NCBI RefSeq assembly: GCF_014873145.1
Contig: NZ_JADBEK010000001.1
Location: 6,076,001-6,140,000, forward strand
Length of the DNA stretch: 64,000 nucleotides
DNA from: Nonomuraea angiospora
Lineage (GTDB): Bacteria; Actinomycetota; Actinomycetes; Streptosporangiales; Streptosporangiaceae
Direction of reading: 5' to 3'
A program made the position numbers and the translations under genes. The notes under the pieces were generated by a model. The model ran no database searches. It was not told where the DNA came from and worked only from the letters and a program-made list of their open reading frames with translations. Shown here piece by piece: positions 1 through 7,730 of the stretch; positions within the stretch are counted from its first letter, which is position 1, and each line of letters begins with the position of its first letter.

Positions 1-1
1 C

Positions 2-568
2 GACGCGTTCTCCACCTCCAGCCTGCCGCGGCCGATCGTCGTGCTGACCCCCAACCGGTTCGACGACATCTACCGCCACCGCTTCACCGCCGCCCACGAG
101 CTGGGCCACCTCGTCCTGCACGGCGACACGGCGGCCGGCGACAGCCACCAGGAGCGCGAGGCCGACGCGTTCGCGGCCGAGTTCCTCACGCCGCGCGACA
201 GCATCCTGCCGCAGCTGCCCCAGCGGGCCGACCTGCGCAAGCTCGCCGAGCTGCGGCGGACGTGGGGGGTGTCGGTCGACTCGCTGCTCTACCGGTGCCG
301 CGAGACCGGGCAGATCTCCGACTCCGCCGCCGGCCGCGCCTACCAGCGCCTGGCCGCCCTGCGCGACCAGCCGGGCTTCACCAACGAGCCCGTCTCCGGC
401 TACCCCGGCGAGCAGCCGGTCCTGCTGGCCCACGCCTTCGACCTGGCCACCCGCGAGAGCGACCTGACCGCCGCCACCCTCGCCCGGGAGCTGGCCTGGC
501 CCATCACCCGCGTACGCGAGCTGATCGGCCTGCCCGACCAGCGGCCCTCGCTGAAGCTCGTCCTCTAG
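2..568 (+). CDS. ImmA/IrrE-family metallopeptidase, 5' end outside window
   Basis: The frame is open from the first bases of the window, so the N-terminus (usually an XRE helix-turn-helix domain or the start of the peptidase) is missing. A zinc-binding HExxH motif is visible (HELGHLVLH, nt about 118-145), followed by EREADAFAAEFLTP, where the third ligand is expected. This order is typical of ImmA/IrrE (DUF955) peptidases. Family members cleave repressors or anti-regulators, often the product of an adjacent or fused HTH gene. The C-terminal part (about 90 residues) has no motif I recognise. The GTG at 41 is an internal codon rather than a convincing start, because homologous-looking sequence continues upstream of it. 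Confidence 0.85.
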   Translation, partial: DAFSTSSLPRPIVVLTPNRFDDIYRHRFTAAHELGHLVLHGDTAAGDSHQEREADAFAAEFLTPRDSILPQLPQRADLRKLAELRRTWGVSVDSLLYRCRETGQISDSAAGRAYQRLAALRDQPGFTNEPVSGYPGEQPVLLAHAFDLATRESDLTAATLARELAWPITRVRELIGLPDQRPSLKLVL

Positions 569-675
569 CGGCGAGTTCTCGTTCAGCGTCAACCAAAAGC
601 TACGTTGCGTTCAAATGCCCGCCAATCAGCCAGGTGCCGCGTCTTCTCTGTTTATGCAGGCAGATAGAGCAATGA

Positions 676-731
676 ATTGCAATGGGTCTATAACTGAATG
701 CAACTCTCGGGCTTGCCGCGATTGCAATGGG
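676..731. promoter_or_regulatory. Repeated palindromic box ATTGCAATGGG upstream of regulator
   Basis: The 11-mer ATTGCAATGGG occurs at 676-686 and again at 721-731, each containing the perfect palindrome ATTGCAAT. The surrounding 580-735 stretch is clearly less GC-rich than its neighbours, and a TATAAC sequence lies between the copies (689-694). The boxes sit 66-121 bp before the start of the HTH/MarR regulator, so an autoregulatory operator is the simplest reading. This is inference. Confidence 0.35.
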
Positions 732-796
732 ATGCGATCGAAGGCACTATTGGGCCATCAGATGGCGGGGGCAGGAGCGCCAGGAGGCGGGTGACG

Positions 797-1510
797 ATGC
801 CGGGAGGCAGGCTGACCCAGCAGGACCGTCGGGACATCGCCGCAGGTCTGGCGAAAGGGCTCGGCTACGCCGAGATCGCCCGGCGCCTGTCCAGGCCGAC
901 CTCCACCGTCAGCCGGGAGGTCAGCCGCAACGGCGGCCCGGGCGCGTACCGGGCCGAACGGGCGCACCAGGCGACCGAACGACGCGCCCGCCGCCGCAAG
1001 CAGACCGCGCCATCGGCGCCCCTGGCCGCCGACACGGCGTACGGCCGCGACCCCGAGGAGATGCGCGACTTCGCGGAGCGGCTCGTCGAGACCCTGGTGC
1101 AGACGGGTGTGCAGCGGATGGCATCAAGGGTCCTGGCCTGCCTCTACACCACCGACACCGGCACGCTCACGGCCAAGGATCTCGCCCAGCGCCTGCAGGT
1201 CAGCCCGGCCTCGATCTCCACCGCCGTCACCTACCTGGAGGAGCAGGAGCTGATCAGGCGCGACCGCGACCCGCGGACGCGTCGCGAGCTGTACAGCGTC
1301 GACAACGCCCTTTGGTTCCGGTCGTTTCTGGCGAGCGCCCAGCGAAACTTCATGCTGGCCGAGACCGCCCGCGACGGGGCACGCATCCTGGGCGCCGCGA
1401 CACCCGCCGGCGCGCGCTGCGAATTCGTGGGCGAATTCCTTCGACGTACCGGCGAGGACATCCTCCGGACAGCCGAACGCTGGCAGCACCTTCTGATCCC
1501 ACATGAGTAA
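797..1510 (+). CDS. Transcriptional regulator: IS30-type HTH fused to GbsR/MarR-like winged helix
   Basis: A 237-residue protein. The N-terminus (GGRLTQQDRRDIAAGLAKG, then IARRLSRPTSTVSREV) is a helix-turn-helix of the HTH_38 type known from IS30 transposases. A basic linker follows, and then a winged helix (LAQRLQVSPASISTAVTYL with EQELIRRDRDPRTRRELY) of the GbsR/MarR type. There is no DDE catalytic domain, so it is a regulator and not a transposase. I chose the ATG at 797 because the HTH begins right after it and an AGGAGG-like sequence lies at about 783-788; an in-frame start at 698 would add an unstructured leader. The target is unknown; the repeated boxes upstream suggest self-control. 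Confidence 0.8.
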   Translation: MPGGRLTQQDRRDIAAGLAKGLGYAEIARRLSRPTSTVSREVSRNGGPGAYRAERAHQATERRARRRKQTAPSAPLAADTAYGRDPEEMRDFAERLVETLVQTGVQRMASRVLACLYTTDTGTLTAKDLAQRLQVSPASISTAVTYLEEQELIRRDRDPRTRRELYSVDNALWFRSFLASAQRNFMLAETARDGARILGAATPAGARCEFVGEFLRRTGEDILRTAERWQHLLIPHE

Positions 1511-1527
1511 CCGAGGTGCCTGGGACG

Positions 1528-1806
1528 TCAACAGCGTGTTCTTTCCAGGACGGTCACGTCCTTCGGCGAGTTGCCGCGGAAGAAGTCAGCAAAGGAAATC
1601 TGGTCTCCCCTCGCGATCTTCTCCATGGGAATGGTCAGTTCGCCCGAGGTGACGAAGTCCATGAAGGACTCAGCGATGGCCGTCACCGGGATGTTCACGC
1701 AGGCTCTCCCCTCCTGGCCGACGATCGGCGGGGTGTCGGCGGTGGCGGACGGGCCCGAGAGCAGGGCGGCGGCGATGGTGGTCGCGGTCAGAGCGTGCTT
1801 GTACAT
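1528..1806 (-). CDS. Small secreted protein of unknown function
   Basis: A 92-residue product with a clear signal peptide (MYKHALTATTIAAALLSG, cleavage expected after SATA). The mature part is only about 68 residues with two cysteines, one near each end (RACVN and the final RTRC), which could form a disulfide. A ribosome-binding site (AAGGAA) lies 5-10 bases before the ATG. I do not recognise the family. It is convergent with the HTH/MarR regulator and upstream of the ACP gene on the same strand. Confidence 0.6.
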   Translation of the reverse strand: MYKHALTATTIAAALLSGPSATADTPPIVGQEGRACVNIPVTAIAESFMDFVTSGELTIPMEKIARGDQISFADFFRGNSPKDVTVLERTRC

Positions 1807-1902
1807 CTTGTTTCCTTCGTGGCTGGCGAGAAGGTCGAAGTCGCGCTGTCTCCGCTGAGGCGACGGCGCTCGGCCAGGAGGCGGGGCAGTGGGAAGGTGC
1901 CT

Positions 1903-2169
1903 TCACGCACGCGTTCCGGCCAGGAGGCGGGCTCGCGCGAGTACGTCGGCGATCGTGCGTACGCCGGCGAGGGCTTCGCGGGGCAGCGGGCCCCACGTGT
2001 CCTCCATGGCGACGTGGAGTTCGGCGAGGTCCAGGCTGTCGGCCTCCAGGTCCTCGCGAAGCCGCGCGTCCAGCGTGACCCGGCTCGGGTGGACCTTCAG
2101 GATGCCGGCGCAGCGGTCGCGCACCACCGTCAAGATCTCCTCGTCGCTCACCCCGGGCCCCTTCCTCAT
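1903..2169 (-). CDS. Acyl carrier protein
   Basis: An 88-residue four-helix carrier protein. The phosphopantetheine site is LEADSLDLAEL with Ser45 in the invariant DSL motif, preceded by the usual LREDL helix. The rest fits the ACP fold (EEILTVVRDRC at the start, TIADVLARARLL at the end). It is divergently transcribed from a KAS III and a KAS II gene, with about 150 bp between. The three could form a small dedicated acyl-chain assembly unit rather than primary fatty acid synthesis. No malonyl transferase or intact ketoreductase is nearby. Confidence 0.85.
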   Translation of the reverse strand: MRKGPGVSDEEILTVVRDRCAGILKVHPSRVTLDARLREDLEADSLDLAELHVAMEDTWGPLPREALAGVRTIADVLARARLLAGTRA

Positions 2170-2322
2170 AGCGGTCTTGTCACTTAGCGTGACCGGCCGC
2201 CCGATAAATGGGCACTCGTGACGCGGAACCCGCCGTTAAGGAGTTGATCAAGTTTCGAGGGTCGCGGCGGGTGGCCGCGGGGCCGCGTACCTATCCTGAG
2301 CAGCACCTGATCTTGAGGGGGG

Positions 2323-3357
2323 ATGGGCGTGGCCGCGCAGTCCGAGCCGAACCCGAGGCGGTACGCCCACGTGGCCGGGGTGGCGGTGCACCTGCCTGAG
2401 GAGAGCCTGACCACACCGGAGCTGGAGGCGCTGCTGGCCGCCCGCAATCCGGGCACGCGCATCCCCCGCGGCGTCATCGAGCAGGCCAGCGGCGTGGAGC
2501 GGCGGCACGTGGCCGCTCCCGAACAGACGGCCGCCGGGTTGGCCGCGACCGCCGCCCGTACCCTGCTCGAGCAGACCGGGCACGTCCCGCCCGTCATAGA
2601 CCTGATCATCTACGCCGGGGTGAGCGTCGACGCCGTCGAGCCCGCCACCGCGCACATGGTGGCCGCCGAGCTGGGGGCGAGCTGCCCGGTATTCGATGTA
2701 CGCAATGCATGCAACAGCGTTCTGAACGCGGTCGAGCTGGCCGACACGCTCATCACGGCGGGCCGCTACCGCACGGTCCTCATCGTGTGCGGGGAGGTCG
2801 CCACCCCGGTCATCCGCTGGCAGGTCGAGTCGGACGCGGACTTCGCCGCCGCCGGACCCTCCTACACCGTCTCCGACTCGGGGACGGCCATGCTGCTGGA
2901 GGCCAGTGCGGTGCCCGGGGTACTCGGGCACCGGTTCTGCGCCGGCTCGGCGTACTGGGACGCCGCCATCCTGCCGGTCACGCGTTCCCTCTCGGCCGGT
3001 TACCAGGTGGGCGCGTTCACCGTGGATCCCGTGGGGCTGGCCGCCGGGGTTCACAAGCTCGACCGGTCCGTGCTGCGGGCTCCGCTGGCCGAGCGCGGGC
3101 TCGACTGGGAGGACATGGCGGCGATCTGCGTGCATCAGGCGTCCCTGTCGTCCTTGCACACCTTCTGCGAGGCCGTCGGGATCCCGCTGGAGAAGGTGGT
3201 GGTGACCATCGCCGAGCACGGCAATCTCGTCGCCTCCACGATCCCCGTGCAGTTGCATCAGGCGGTCCAGTCGGGCCGGGTGCAGCGGGGGGACCTGGTC
3301 GCGCTGGTGGGGGTGGCCAGTGGGGTCAGCGCAGGCACCGTGCTGCTGCGTTGGTGA
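2323..3357 (+). CDS. 3-oxoacyl-ACP synthase III-like (KAS III) condensing enzyme
   Basis: A 344-residue thiolase-fold enzyme. The Cys-His-Asn triad is visible: Cys130 in DVRNACNSVLN, His in ICVHQASLSS and Asn in AEHGNLVASTIP. KAS III enzymes condense an acyl-CoA starter with malonyl-ACP. The sequence is divergent from housekeeping FabH (active-site context NACNS rather than DISAAC), so a specialised starter or a non-extending acyltransferase role is possible. The ATG at 2323 is preceded by a G-rich ribosome-binding stretch. The KAS II gene begins about 75 bp downstream on the same strand. Confidence 0.85.
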   Translation: MGVAAQSEPNPRRYAHVAGVAVHLPEESLTTPELEALLAARNPGTRIPRGVIEQASGVERRHVAAPEQTAAGLAATAARTLLEQTGHVPPVIDLIIYAGVSVDAVEPATAHMVAAELGASCPVFDVRNACNSVLNAVELADTLITAGRYRTVLIVCGEVATPVIRWQVESDADFAAAGPSYTVSDSGTAMLLEASAVPGVLGHRFCAGSAYWDAAILPVTRSLSAGYQVGAFTVDPVGLAAGVHKLDRSVLRAPLAERGLDWEDMAAICVHQASLSSLHTFCEAVGIPLEKVVVTIAEHGNLVASTIPVQLHQAVQSGRVQRGDLVALVGVASGVSAGTVLLRW

Positions 3358-3433
3358 GGCGAGGAGTGGGTGCTGGTGGCGCCGAGGTGAACGGCTGCGA
3401 CACTACGGAGTTGTAGCGCTACTCTTCGTGACT

Positions 3434-4717
3434 ATGCGTGCGATGATCGCTTCCATGTGGGACATGCGATCCAGCGGAGCTCCGGTGCGCGCCCGGGTGG
3501 CCGTCACCGGCATGGGTGTGCGCACCCCCGCCGGCGCCCATCCCAAGGAGCTGTGGGCCGCCCTGCTGGCCGGCCGGTCGACGGCGCGTACGATCACCTC
3601 GTTCGACGCCGAGGGCCTGCCCGTGGACTTCGCCTGCCAGGTGCCCGACCTCGACCTGGACGGCTACGTGAAGCCCAGGGACGCCCGCCGGATGGACCGG
3701 GTCACGCGGATGGCGTTCTGTGCCGCGACCGATGCCCTGGCCGATGCGGGCCGGACGGCGGCGGCGCCCGAGCGGCGGGCCGTCGTGACCGGGACCGGGT
3801 ACGGCGGTGTCGCCACCCAGGCGCTCGCCTTCGGCACCCTGGACGAGCGCGGACGCGCCTGGCCGGGCCCCCTGCACATCCCCATGAGCATGCACAACGC
3901 CGCCGCCGCGGAGCTCAGCATCCGGCACGCGTTCCTCGGCCCGAGCATGTCGGTGGCCACCGCGTGCGCCTCCGGCAGCCACGCCATCGGTGAGGGCATG
4001 CGGCTGGTCCGCGACGGGACGGCGGACGTGGTGCTGGCGGGCGGCATGGAGGCGGCGGTGCAGGCCGGCGCGCTGGTGGGGTTCGGGCGGGTGGGGGCGC
4101 TGTCGCGCCGCGCGTCGGAGCCCGAGCGCGCCAGCCGGCCCTTCGACGCCGACCGTGACGGGTTCGTGCTGGGTGAGGGCGCCGCGTTCCTCGTGCTGGA
4201 ACGGCTGGAGGACGCGCTGCGCCGGGGCGCCCACGTGTACGCCGAGCTGAGCGGGTACGGCCGGACCTCCGACGGCCATCACCTCACGGCCCCCGACCCC
4301 GAGGGCGGCGGCGCGTACCGATGCATGCGTGATGCGCTGGCCGACGCCGGGATCGCGGCGGCCGACGTCGTCCACGTCAACGCGCACGCCACCTCCACCC
4401 GCCTCAACGACGAGATCGAGGCGCGGGCCATCGCGCGGCTGTTCGGCGAGTACGCGGTGCCCGTCACGGGGAGCAAGAGCGTGATCGGCCACGGCCTGGG
4501 GGCCTCGGGCGCCATCGAGGCGGTGATCAGCGTGCTGACCCTGAGCGAGCGCACCGTCCACCCCACCGCGAACCTCGACCGCCGCGACCCGGCCTGCCCC
4601 GTCGACGTCGTGACCGCGCCGCGCCCCATCGTTCCCGGGCCGGTGCTGTCCAACTCCTTCGCCTTCGGAGGGCACAACGCGACCCTCGTCTTCACCCCGC
4701 TCCTGGCGGACCGATGA
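3434..4717 (+). CDS. Beta-ketoacyl-ACP synthase II (FabF-like)
   Basis: A KAS II of about 427 residues. RVAVTGMGVRTPAG opens the thiolase fold. The nucleophile is Cys178 in VATACASGSHA, and the two histidines are in VNAHATST and KSVIGHGLGASG. All three catalytic residues are present, so this is a true chain-extending condensing enzyme and not a chain-length factor. The start is uncertain: in-frame ATGs occur at 3434, 3443, 3455 and 3464, with no strong ribosome-binding site before any of them. The stop overlaps the ATG of a truncated SDR gene (ATGA at 4714-4717), which shows the original operon order was KAS III, KAS II, ketoreductase. Confidence 0.85.
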   Translation: MRAMIASMWDMRSSGAPVRARVAVTGMGVRTPAGAHPKELWAALLAGRSTARTITSFDAEGLPVDFACQVPDLDLDGYVKPRDARRMDRVTRMAFCAATDALADAGRTAAAPERRAVVTGTGYGGVATQALAFGTLDERGRAWPGPLHIPMSMHNAAAAELSIRHAFLGPSMSVATACASGSHAIGEGMRLVRDGTADVVLAGGMEAAVQAGALVGFGRVGALSRRASEPERASRPFDADRDGFVLGEGAAFLVLERLEDALRRGAHVYAELSGYGRTSDGHHLTAPDPEGGGAYRCMRDALADAGIAAADVVHVNAHATSTRLNDEIEARAIARLFGEYAVPVTGSKSVIGHGLGASGAIEAVISVLTLSERTVHPTANLDRRDPACPVDVVTAPRPIVPGPVLSNSFAFGGHNATLVFTPLLADR

Positions 4718-4818
4718 AACTGGCGGGCACGACCGCCCTGGTCACGGGCGCCCGCGGCGGCATCGGCCAGGCCGCGGAGCGGTCGACATCAAGCGCGGTT
4801 GACATCAAGCAAGGTTGA
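4714..4818 (+). pseudogene. Truncated short-chain dehydrogenase (ketoreductase) stump
   Basis: A 34-codon reading frame coupled to the KAS II stop by an ATGA overlap. It encodes KLAGTTALVTGARGGIGQA, the Rossmann TGxxxGIG motif at the start of FabG-like ketoreductases, and then runs into unrelated sequence and a stop. Everything after the nucleotide-binding turn (catalytic Ser-Tyr-Lys, more than 200 residues) is absent. The deletion joint lies at about nt 4775-4784, directly before a tandem 16-bp repeat. Confidence 0.75.
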
Positions 4819-4830
4819 GGTTGCAGGCTC
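4785..4830 (+). promoter_or_regulatory. Tandem 16-bp repeat forming a MerR-type operator-like promoter
   Basis: Two near-identical 16-bp units, GACATCAAGCGCGGTT (4785-4800) and GACATCAAGCAAGGTT (4801-4816), lie head to tail. Across their junction is a TTGACA -35-like hexamer (4799-4804). It is followed by an imperfect inverted repeat, ACATCAAGC / GGTTGAGGT (4803-4821). A dyad placed inside a long spacer after TTGAC is the layout of MerR-family promoters. No clear -10 hexamer was found and no merR gene is in the window. The downstream gene is a quinone oxidoreductase, a kind of target often under MerR control. Confidence 0.4.
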
Positions 4831-4866
4831 GGAGGACGAGTTGACCGCTGTCCCCGGGAGTAACCC

Positions 4867-5838
4867 ATGCATGCCGTCGTCCTGCACACCTTCGGCCCCG
4901 CCGAGAACCTCCGCTACGAGAGCGTGCCCGACCCCGAGCCGGGGCCCGGCCAGGTTCGCATCGCCGTCAAGGCGGCCGGAGTCCACCTGATCGAGACGAC
5001 CCTGCGGTCAGGGGCGACCGGCGGCATCATGCCGCCGCTGCCCGAGCTGCCGGCGATCTTCGGCGGCGAGGTGGCCGGACGCGTGGACCAGGTGGGCCCC
5101 GGGGTGGATCCGTCCTGGATCGGGCGCGATGTGGTGACCGCGTACGGCCGGCCCGGCGGCTACGCGGAGCTGGCGGTCGCGGACGTGACGTCCGTGCACC
5201 CGATCGCCGCCGGCTACGAGAGCGCCGTGGCCATGGTCGTCACCGGGGTGACGGCGCTGCAGTTTCTCGACGTGGCCAAGCTGACGCCTGACGACGTCGT
5301 GCTGGTGACCTCGGCGGCCGGCGGCATCGGGCGCCTGATCGTCCAGTACGCGCGCGGCCTCGGCGCCAGGGTCGTCGGCGCGGCGGGCGGGGCCGCGAAG
5401 GTGGCGGCCGTACGCGACCTCGGGGCGGACCTGGCCGTCGACTACGACCAGCCGGGCTGGGAGGAGAGCGTCGCCAAGGAGCTGGGCGGCCGCACGGTCA
5501 CGGCCCTGCTCGACGGGGTCGGCGGCGACAAGGCGCGGGCCGCGTTCGGGCTGCTGGCCGACGGCGGCCGCTACGTCACGATCGGCAGCGCCTCCCGGCA
5601 GGAGTTCCAGCCAGACCCCCAGACCGTGGAGGAGCGCGGCCTCACCGTGACCGACGCCCTGATGCTGCTGCTCAGCGGGCCGAACACGCGCCCGGACTAC
5701 GAGGTCAGGGCGCTGGCGGCGCTCGCCGACGGCACGCTGACCCCCGCCGTGCAGACGTTCCCGCTCGCGCAGGCGGCGGCCGCCCACGCCGCGCTCGAAA
5801 GCAGGCGTACGACGGGCAAGGTCGTGCTCATCCCTTAG
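4867..5838 (+). CDS. NADPH:quinone oxidoreductase-like zinc-independent MDR
   Basis: A 323-residue medium-chain dehydrogenase/reductase. The GroES-like N-terminal domain (MHAVVLHTFGPAENLRYE, then GQVRIAVKAAGVHLIE) is followed by a Rossmann domain with VTSAAGGIGRLIVQYARGLG for NADPH binding. The structural and catalytic zinc-binding cysteines of alcohol dehydrogenases are absent, as in quinone oxidoreductases (QOR type). The likely reaction is NADPH-dependent reduction of quinones or enones. The ATG at 4867 follows GGGAG. The 3' end overlaps the convergent methyltransferase gene by 11 bp. The operator-like repeat just upstream suggests inducible expression. Confidence 0.85.
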   Translation: MHAVVLHTFGPAENLRYESVPDPEPGPGQVRIAVKAAGVHLIETTLRSGATGGIMPPLPELPAIFGGEVAGRVDQVGPGVDPSWIGRDVVTAYGRPGGYAELAVADVTSVHPIAAGYESAVAMVVTGVTALQFLDVAKLTPDDVVLVTSAAGGIGRLIVQYARGLGARVVGAAGGAAKVAAVRDLGADLAVDYDQPGWEESVAKELGGRTVTALLDGVGGDKARAAFGLLADGGRYVTIGSASRQEFQPDPQTVEERGLTVTDALMLLLSGPNTRPDYEVRALAALADGTLTPAVQTFPLAQAAAAHAALESRRTTGKVVLIP

Positions 5839-6595
5839 CCGCGATGGCGTACTGCGGGTTTTCGGGCCGGTAGGACGAGCCGACGACGGTGAACCCGGCC
5901 TCGGCGAGCCGGGCCTCCAGGTCGGCGGGGGTGAACGGCTGGAAGTCGATGGTGTGCCGGTGGTGGCTGAGCGTGCCGTCGGGGTGCTCCAGGATGAACA
6001 GGATCTCGGCCAGGCACGGCTCGTCGAAGCTCTCGGGGAAGGTCCAGACGTAGACGCAGGTGGACCGTACGCCGTCGCGCTCGCGCACCCGGTCGCCGAC
6101 CACGATCCGCCGGCGCTCGCGATAGAGCAGCTCCCAGTTGCGGGAGTCGACGATCAGCGTGCCGGTCGGGGACAGCACCTGCCGCATCCCCGACAGCGCC
6201 GCCACCATGGCCTCGCGCGACCCCGTGTGGACGAGGGAGTTGCCCAGGCACAGCACCAGCTCGTACGGCCCGGTCACGGCGGCCGGCAGGTCCTCCCACC
6301 GCGAGGTGCGCAGCTCGACGCCGGCGGGCACGCGACGGCGCGCCTCCGCGACCATCTGCGGGCTGCCGTCGGTGGCGGTCACCCGGAACCCGGCGTGCGC
6401 CAGCGCCATGGCGTCCGCCCCGATGCCGCAGGCGCAGTCGAGCACGGGGGCGCCCGGCGGCAGGGCGTCGACCACTGCCCGGATGAACTCCCGGCGGGAG
6501 ACGGACGTGCCGCCGATCACGCCCGGCGGGTTGACGACCTCGTCGGCGAGGATCCAGTGGTAGTCGACGGCCAGGTCACGGTAGTAGTCCGACAC
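5828..6595 (-). CDS. Class I SAM-dependent methyltransferase
   Basis: A 255-residue protein with a standard class I fold. Motif I is PVLDCACGIGADAMALAHAG, the acidic loop follows (VTATDGSPQMVAEA), and motif IV is YELVLCLGNSLVH. The overall look, including the N-terminal tyrosine-rich segment MSDYYRDLAVDYHW, resembles glycine/sarcosine N-methyltransferase-like proteins, but the substrate cannot be told from sequence. It is a single gene, convergent with the quinone reductase and divergent from the LD-carboxypeptidase, with only 55 bp between starts. Confidence 0.85.
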   Translation of the reverse strand: MSDYYRDLAVDYHWILADEVVNPPGVIGGTSVSRREFIRAVVDALPPGAPVLDCACGIGADAMALAHAGFRVTATDGSPQMVAEARRRVPAGVELRTSRWEDLPAAVTGPYELVLCLGNSLVHTGSREAMVAALSGMRQVLSPTGTLIVDSRNWELLYRERRRIVVGDRVRERDGVRSTCVYVWTFPESFDEPCLAEILFILEHPDGTLSHHRHTIDFQPFTPADLEARLAEAGFTVVGSSYRPENPQYAIAAKG

Positions 6596-6650
6596 ACAGC
6601 GAGCCTCGCACGATCACCACAGGCGGTCCACCCAATAAAGTGGCCAGGCG

Positions 6651-7625
6651 ATGGACACCTTACGAGCTCCCCGCCTGATGCCCGGTGATCGCGTCCGGGT
6701 CGTCTCCCCCGCCTCCCCGCCCAACGCCGCCCTGGTCGCCGCCGGAGTCGAGCTCCTCACCTCGTGGGGCCTGCGGGTCGAGCTGGGCGAGCACGTCTTC
6801 GACCAGTGGGGCTACATGGCCGGCCGCGACGAGGAGCGCGCCGCCGACCTGAACGACGCCTTCCGGGACCCGGGCGTACGGGCCGTGTTCGCGACGAGGG
6901 GCGGCAAGGGGGCGTACCGGATCGTGGACGACCTGGACTTCGGCGCGCTCGCGCGGGACCCCAAACCCGTGATCGGCTTCAGCGACATCACCCACCTCCA
7001 CCTGGCCGTGTGGCGGCACTGCCGCCTGGCCGGCCTGCACGGCCCCTTCGTCAACTGGAACGCGTCCGTCACGGGACCGGCGTCGGCCGAGGCGCTGCGC
7101 CGCGCCCTGATGACCACCGACCCCGTCACCGTCCACCGCGACCCGTCCGAGGTCACCGCGCAGGTCGGCGCGGCGGGCACCCTGGCGGGCACCGCCACGG
7201 GCACGCCGGTCGGCACCGCCACGGGCACGCTCATCGGCGGCAACCTGAGCGCGGTCCGCACGCAGGTCGGCGCCGGGCTGCCCAGCCTGGAGGGGGCGAT
7301 CCTCTTCCTGGAGGACAACCGCGGCACCGGTCTGGGCGAGGTCGACCGCGCCCTGACGCAGCTGTCCCGCTCGGGAGCGCTCGACGGCGTGCGGGGCATC
7401 GCGCTGGGGCAGTTCCTGGGATTCGAGGAGGATGACGGGGACCCGACGCTGGGCGGCTGGGGCGTCGTGGACGTGCTGCGCGACCACCTCCACCGGCTCG
7501 GCGTCCCGATCCTCGGCGGCCTGCCGGCCGGGCACGGCGACGACCCGCCGACCATCCCCATCGGCACCGAGGCCACGATCGACACGGCCGCGGGCACCCT
7601 GACCGTGCAGGCCGCCGTGAGCTGA
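6651..7625 (+). CDS. S66 family LD-carboxypeptidase (MccF/LdcA-like)
   Basis: A 324-residue serine peptidase with the Ser-Glu-His triad of family S66: Ser111 in VIGFSDITH, Glu221 in LFLEDNRGTGLGE and His295 in LPAGHGDDP. No signal peptide is present, so it should be cytosolic. It would trim murein tetrapeptides during recycling or detoxify peptide-nucleotide compounds (MccF type). Residues 176-198 contain a duplicated Gly-Thr-Ala-rich segment (GTLAGTATG / GTPVGTATG) just before the conserved LIGGNLS, encoded by near-repeat DNA at about 7174-7230. It looks like a small in-frame expansion. Confidence 0.88.
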   Translation: MDTLRAPRLMPGDRVRVVSPASPPNAALVAAGVELLTSWGLRVELGEHVFDQWGYMAGRDEERAADLNDAFRDPGVRAVFATRGGKGAYRIVDDLDFGALARDPKPVIGFSDITHLHLAVWRHCRLAGLHGPFVNWNASVTGPASAEALRRALMTTDPVTVHRDPSEVTAQVGAAGTLAGTATGTPVGTATGTLIGGNLSAVRTQVGAGLPSLEGAILFLEDNRGTGLGEVDRALTQLSRSGALDGVRGIALGQFLGFEEDDGDPTLGGWGVVDVLRDHLHRLGVPILGGLPAGHGDDPPTIPIGTEATIDTAAGTLTVQAAVS

Positions 7626-7730
7626 TCCCGCGGCAAGCGATGAAGAATCTCTTCGCAAAGATCTCGCGCACGAAGGAAAATGTTGAGACGCTGATCTGCA
7701 CCAGGTGCCCCCAGCCCCAAGGAGTGGTTC

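Noticed and set aside
797..1510. Possibility that the HTH/MarR gene is an IS30 transposase fragment
   Set aside because: Only the HTH_38 domain is shared; there is no DDE domain, and a complete winged-helix regulator domain follows in frame.
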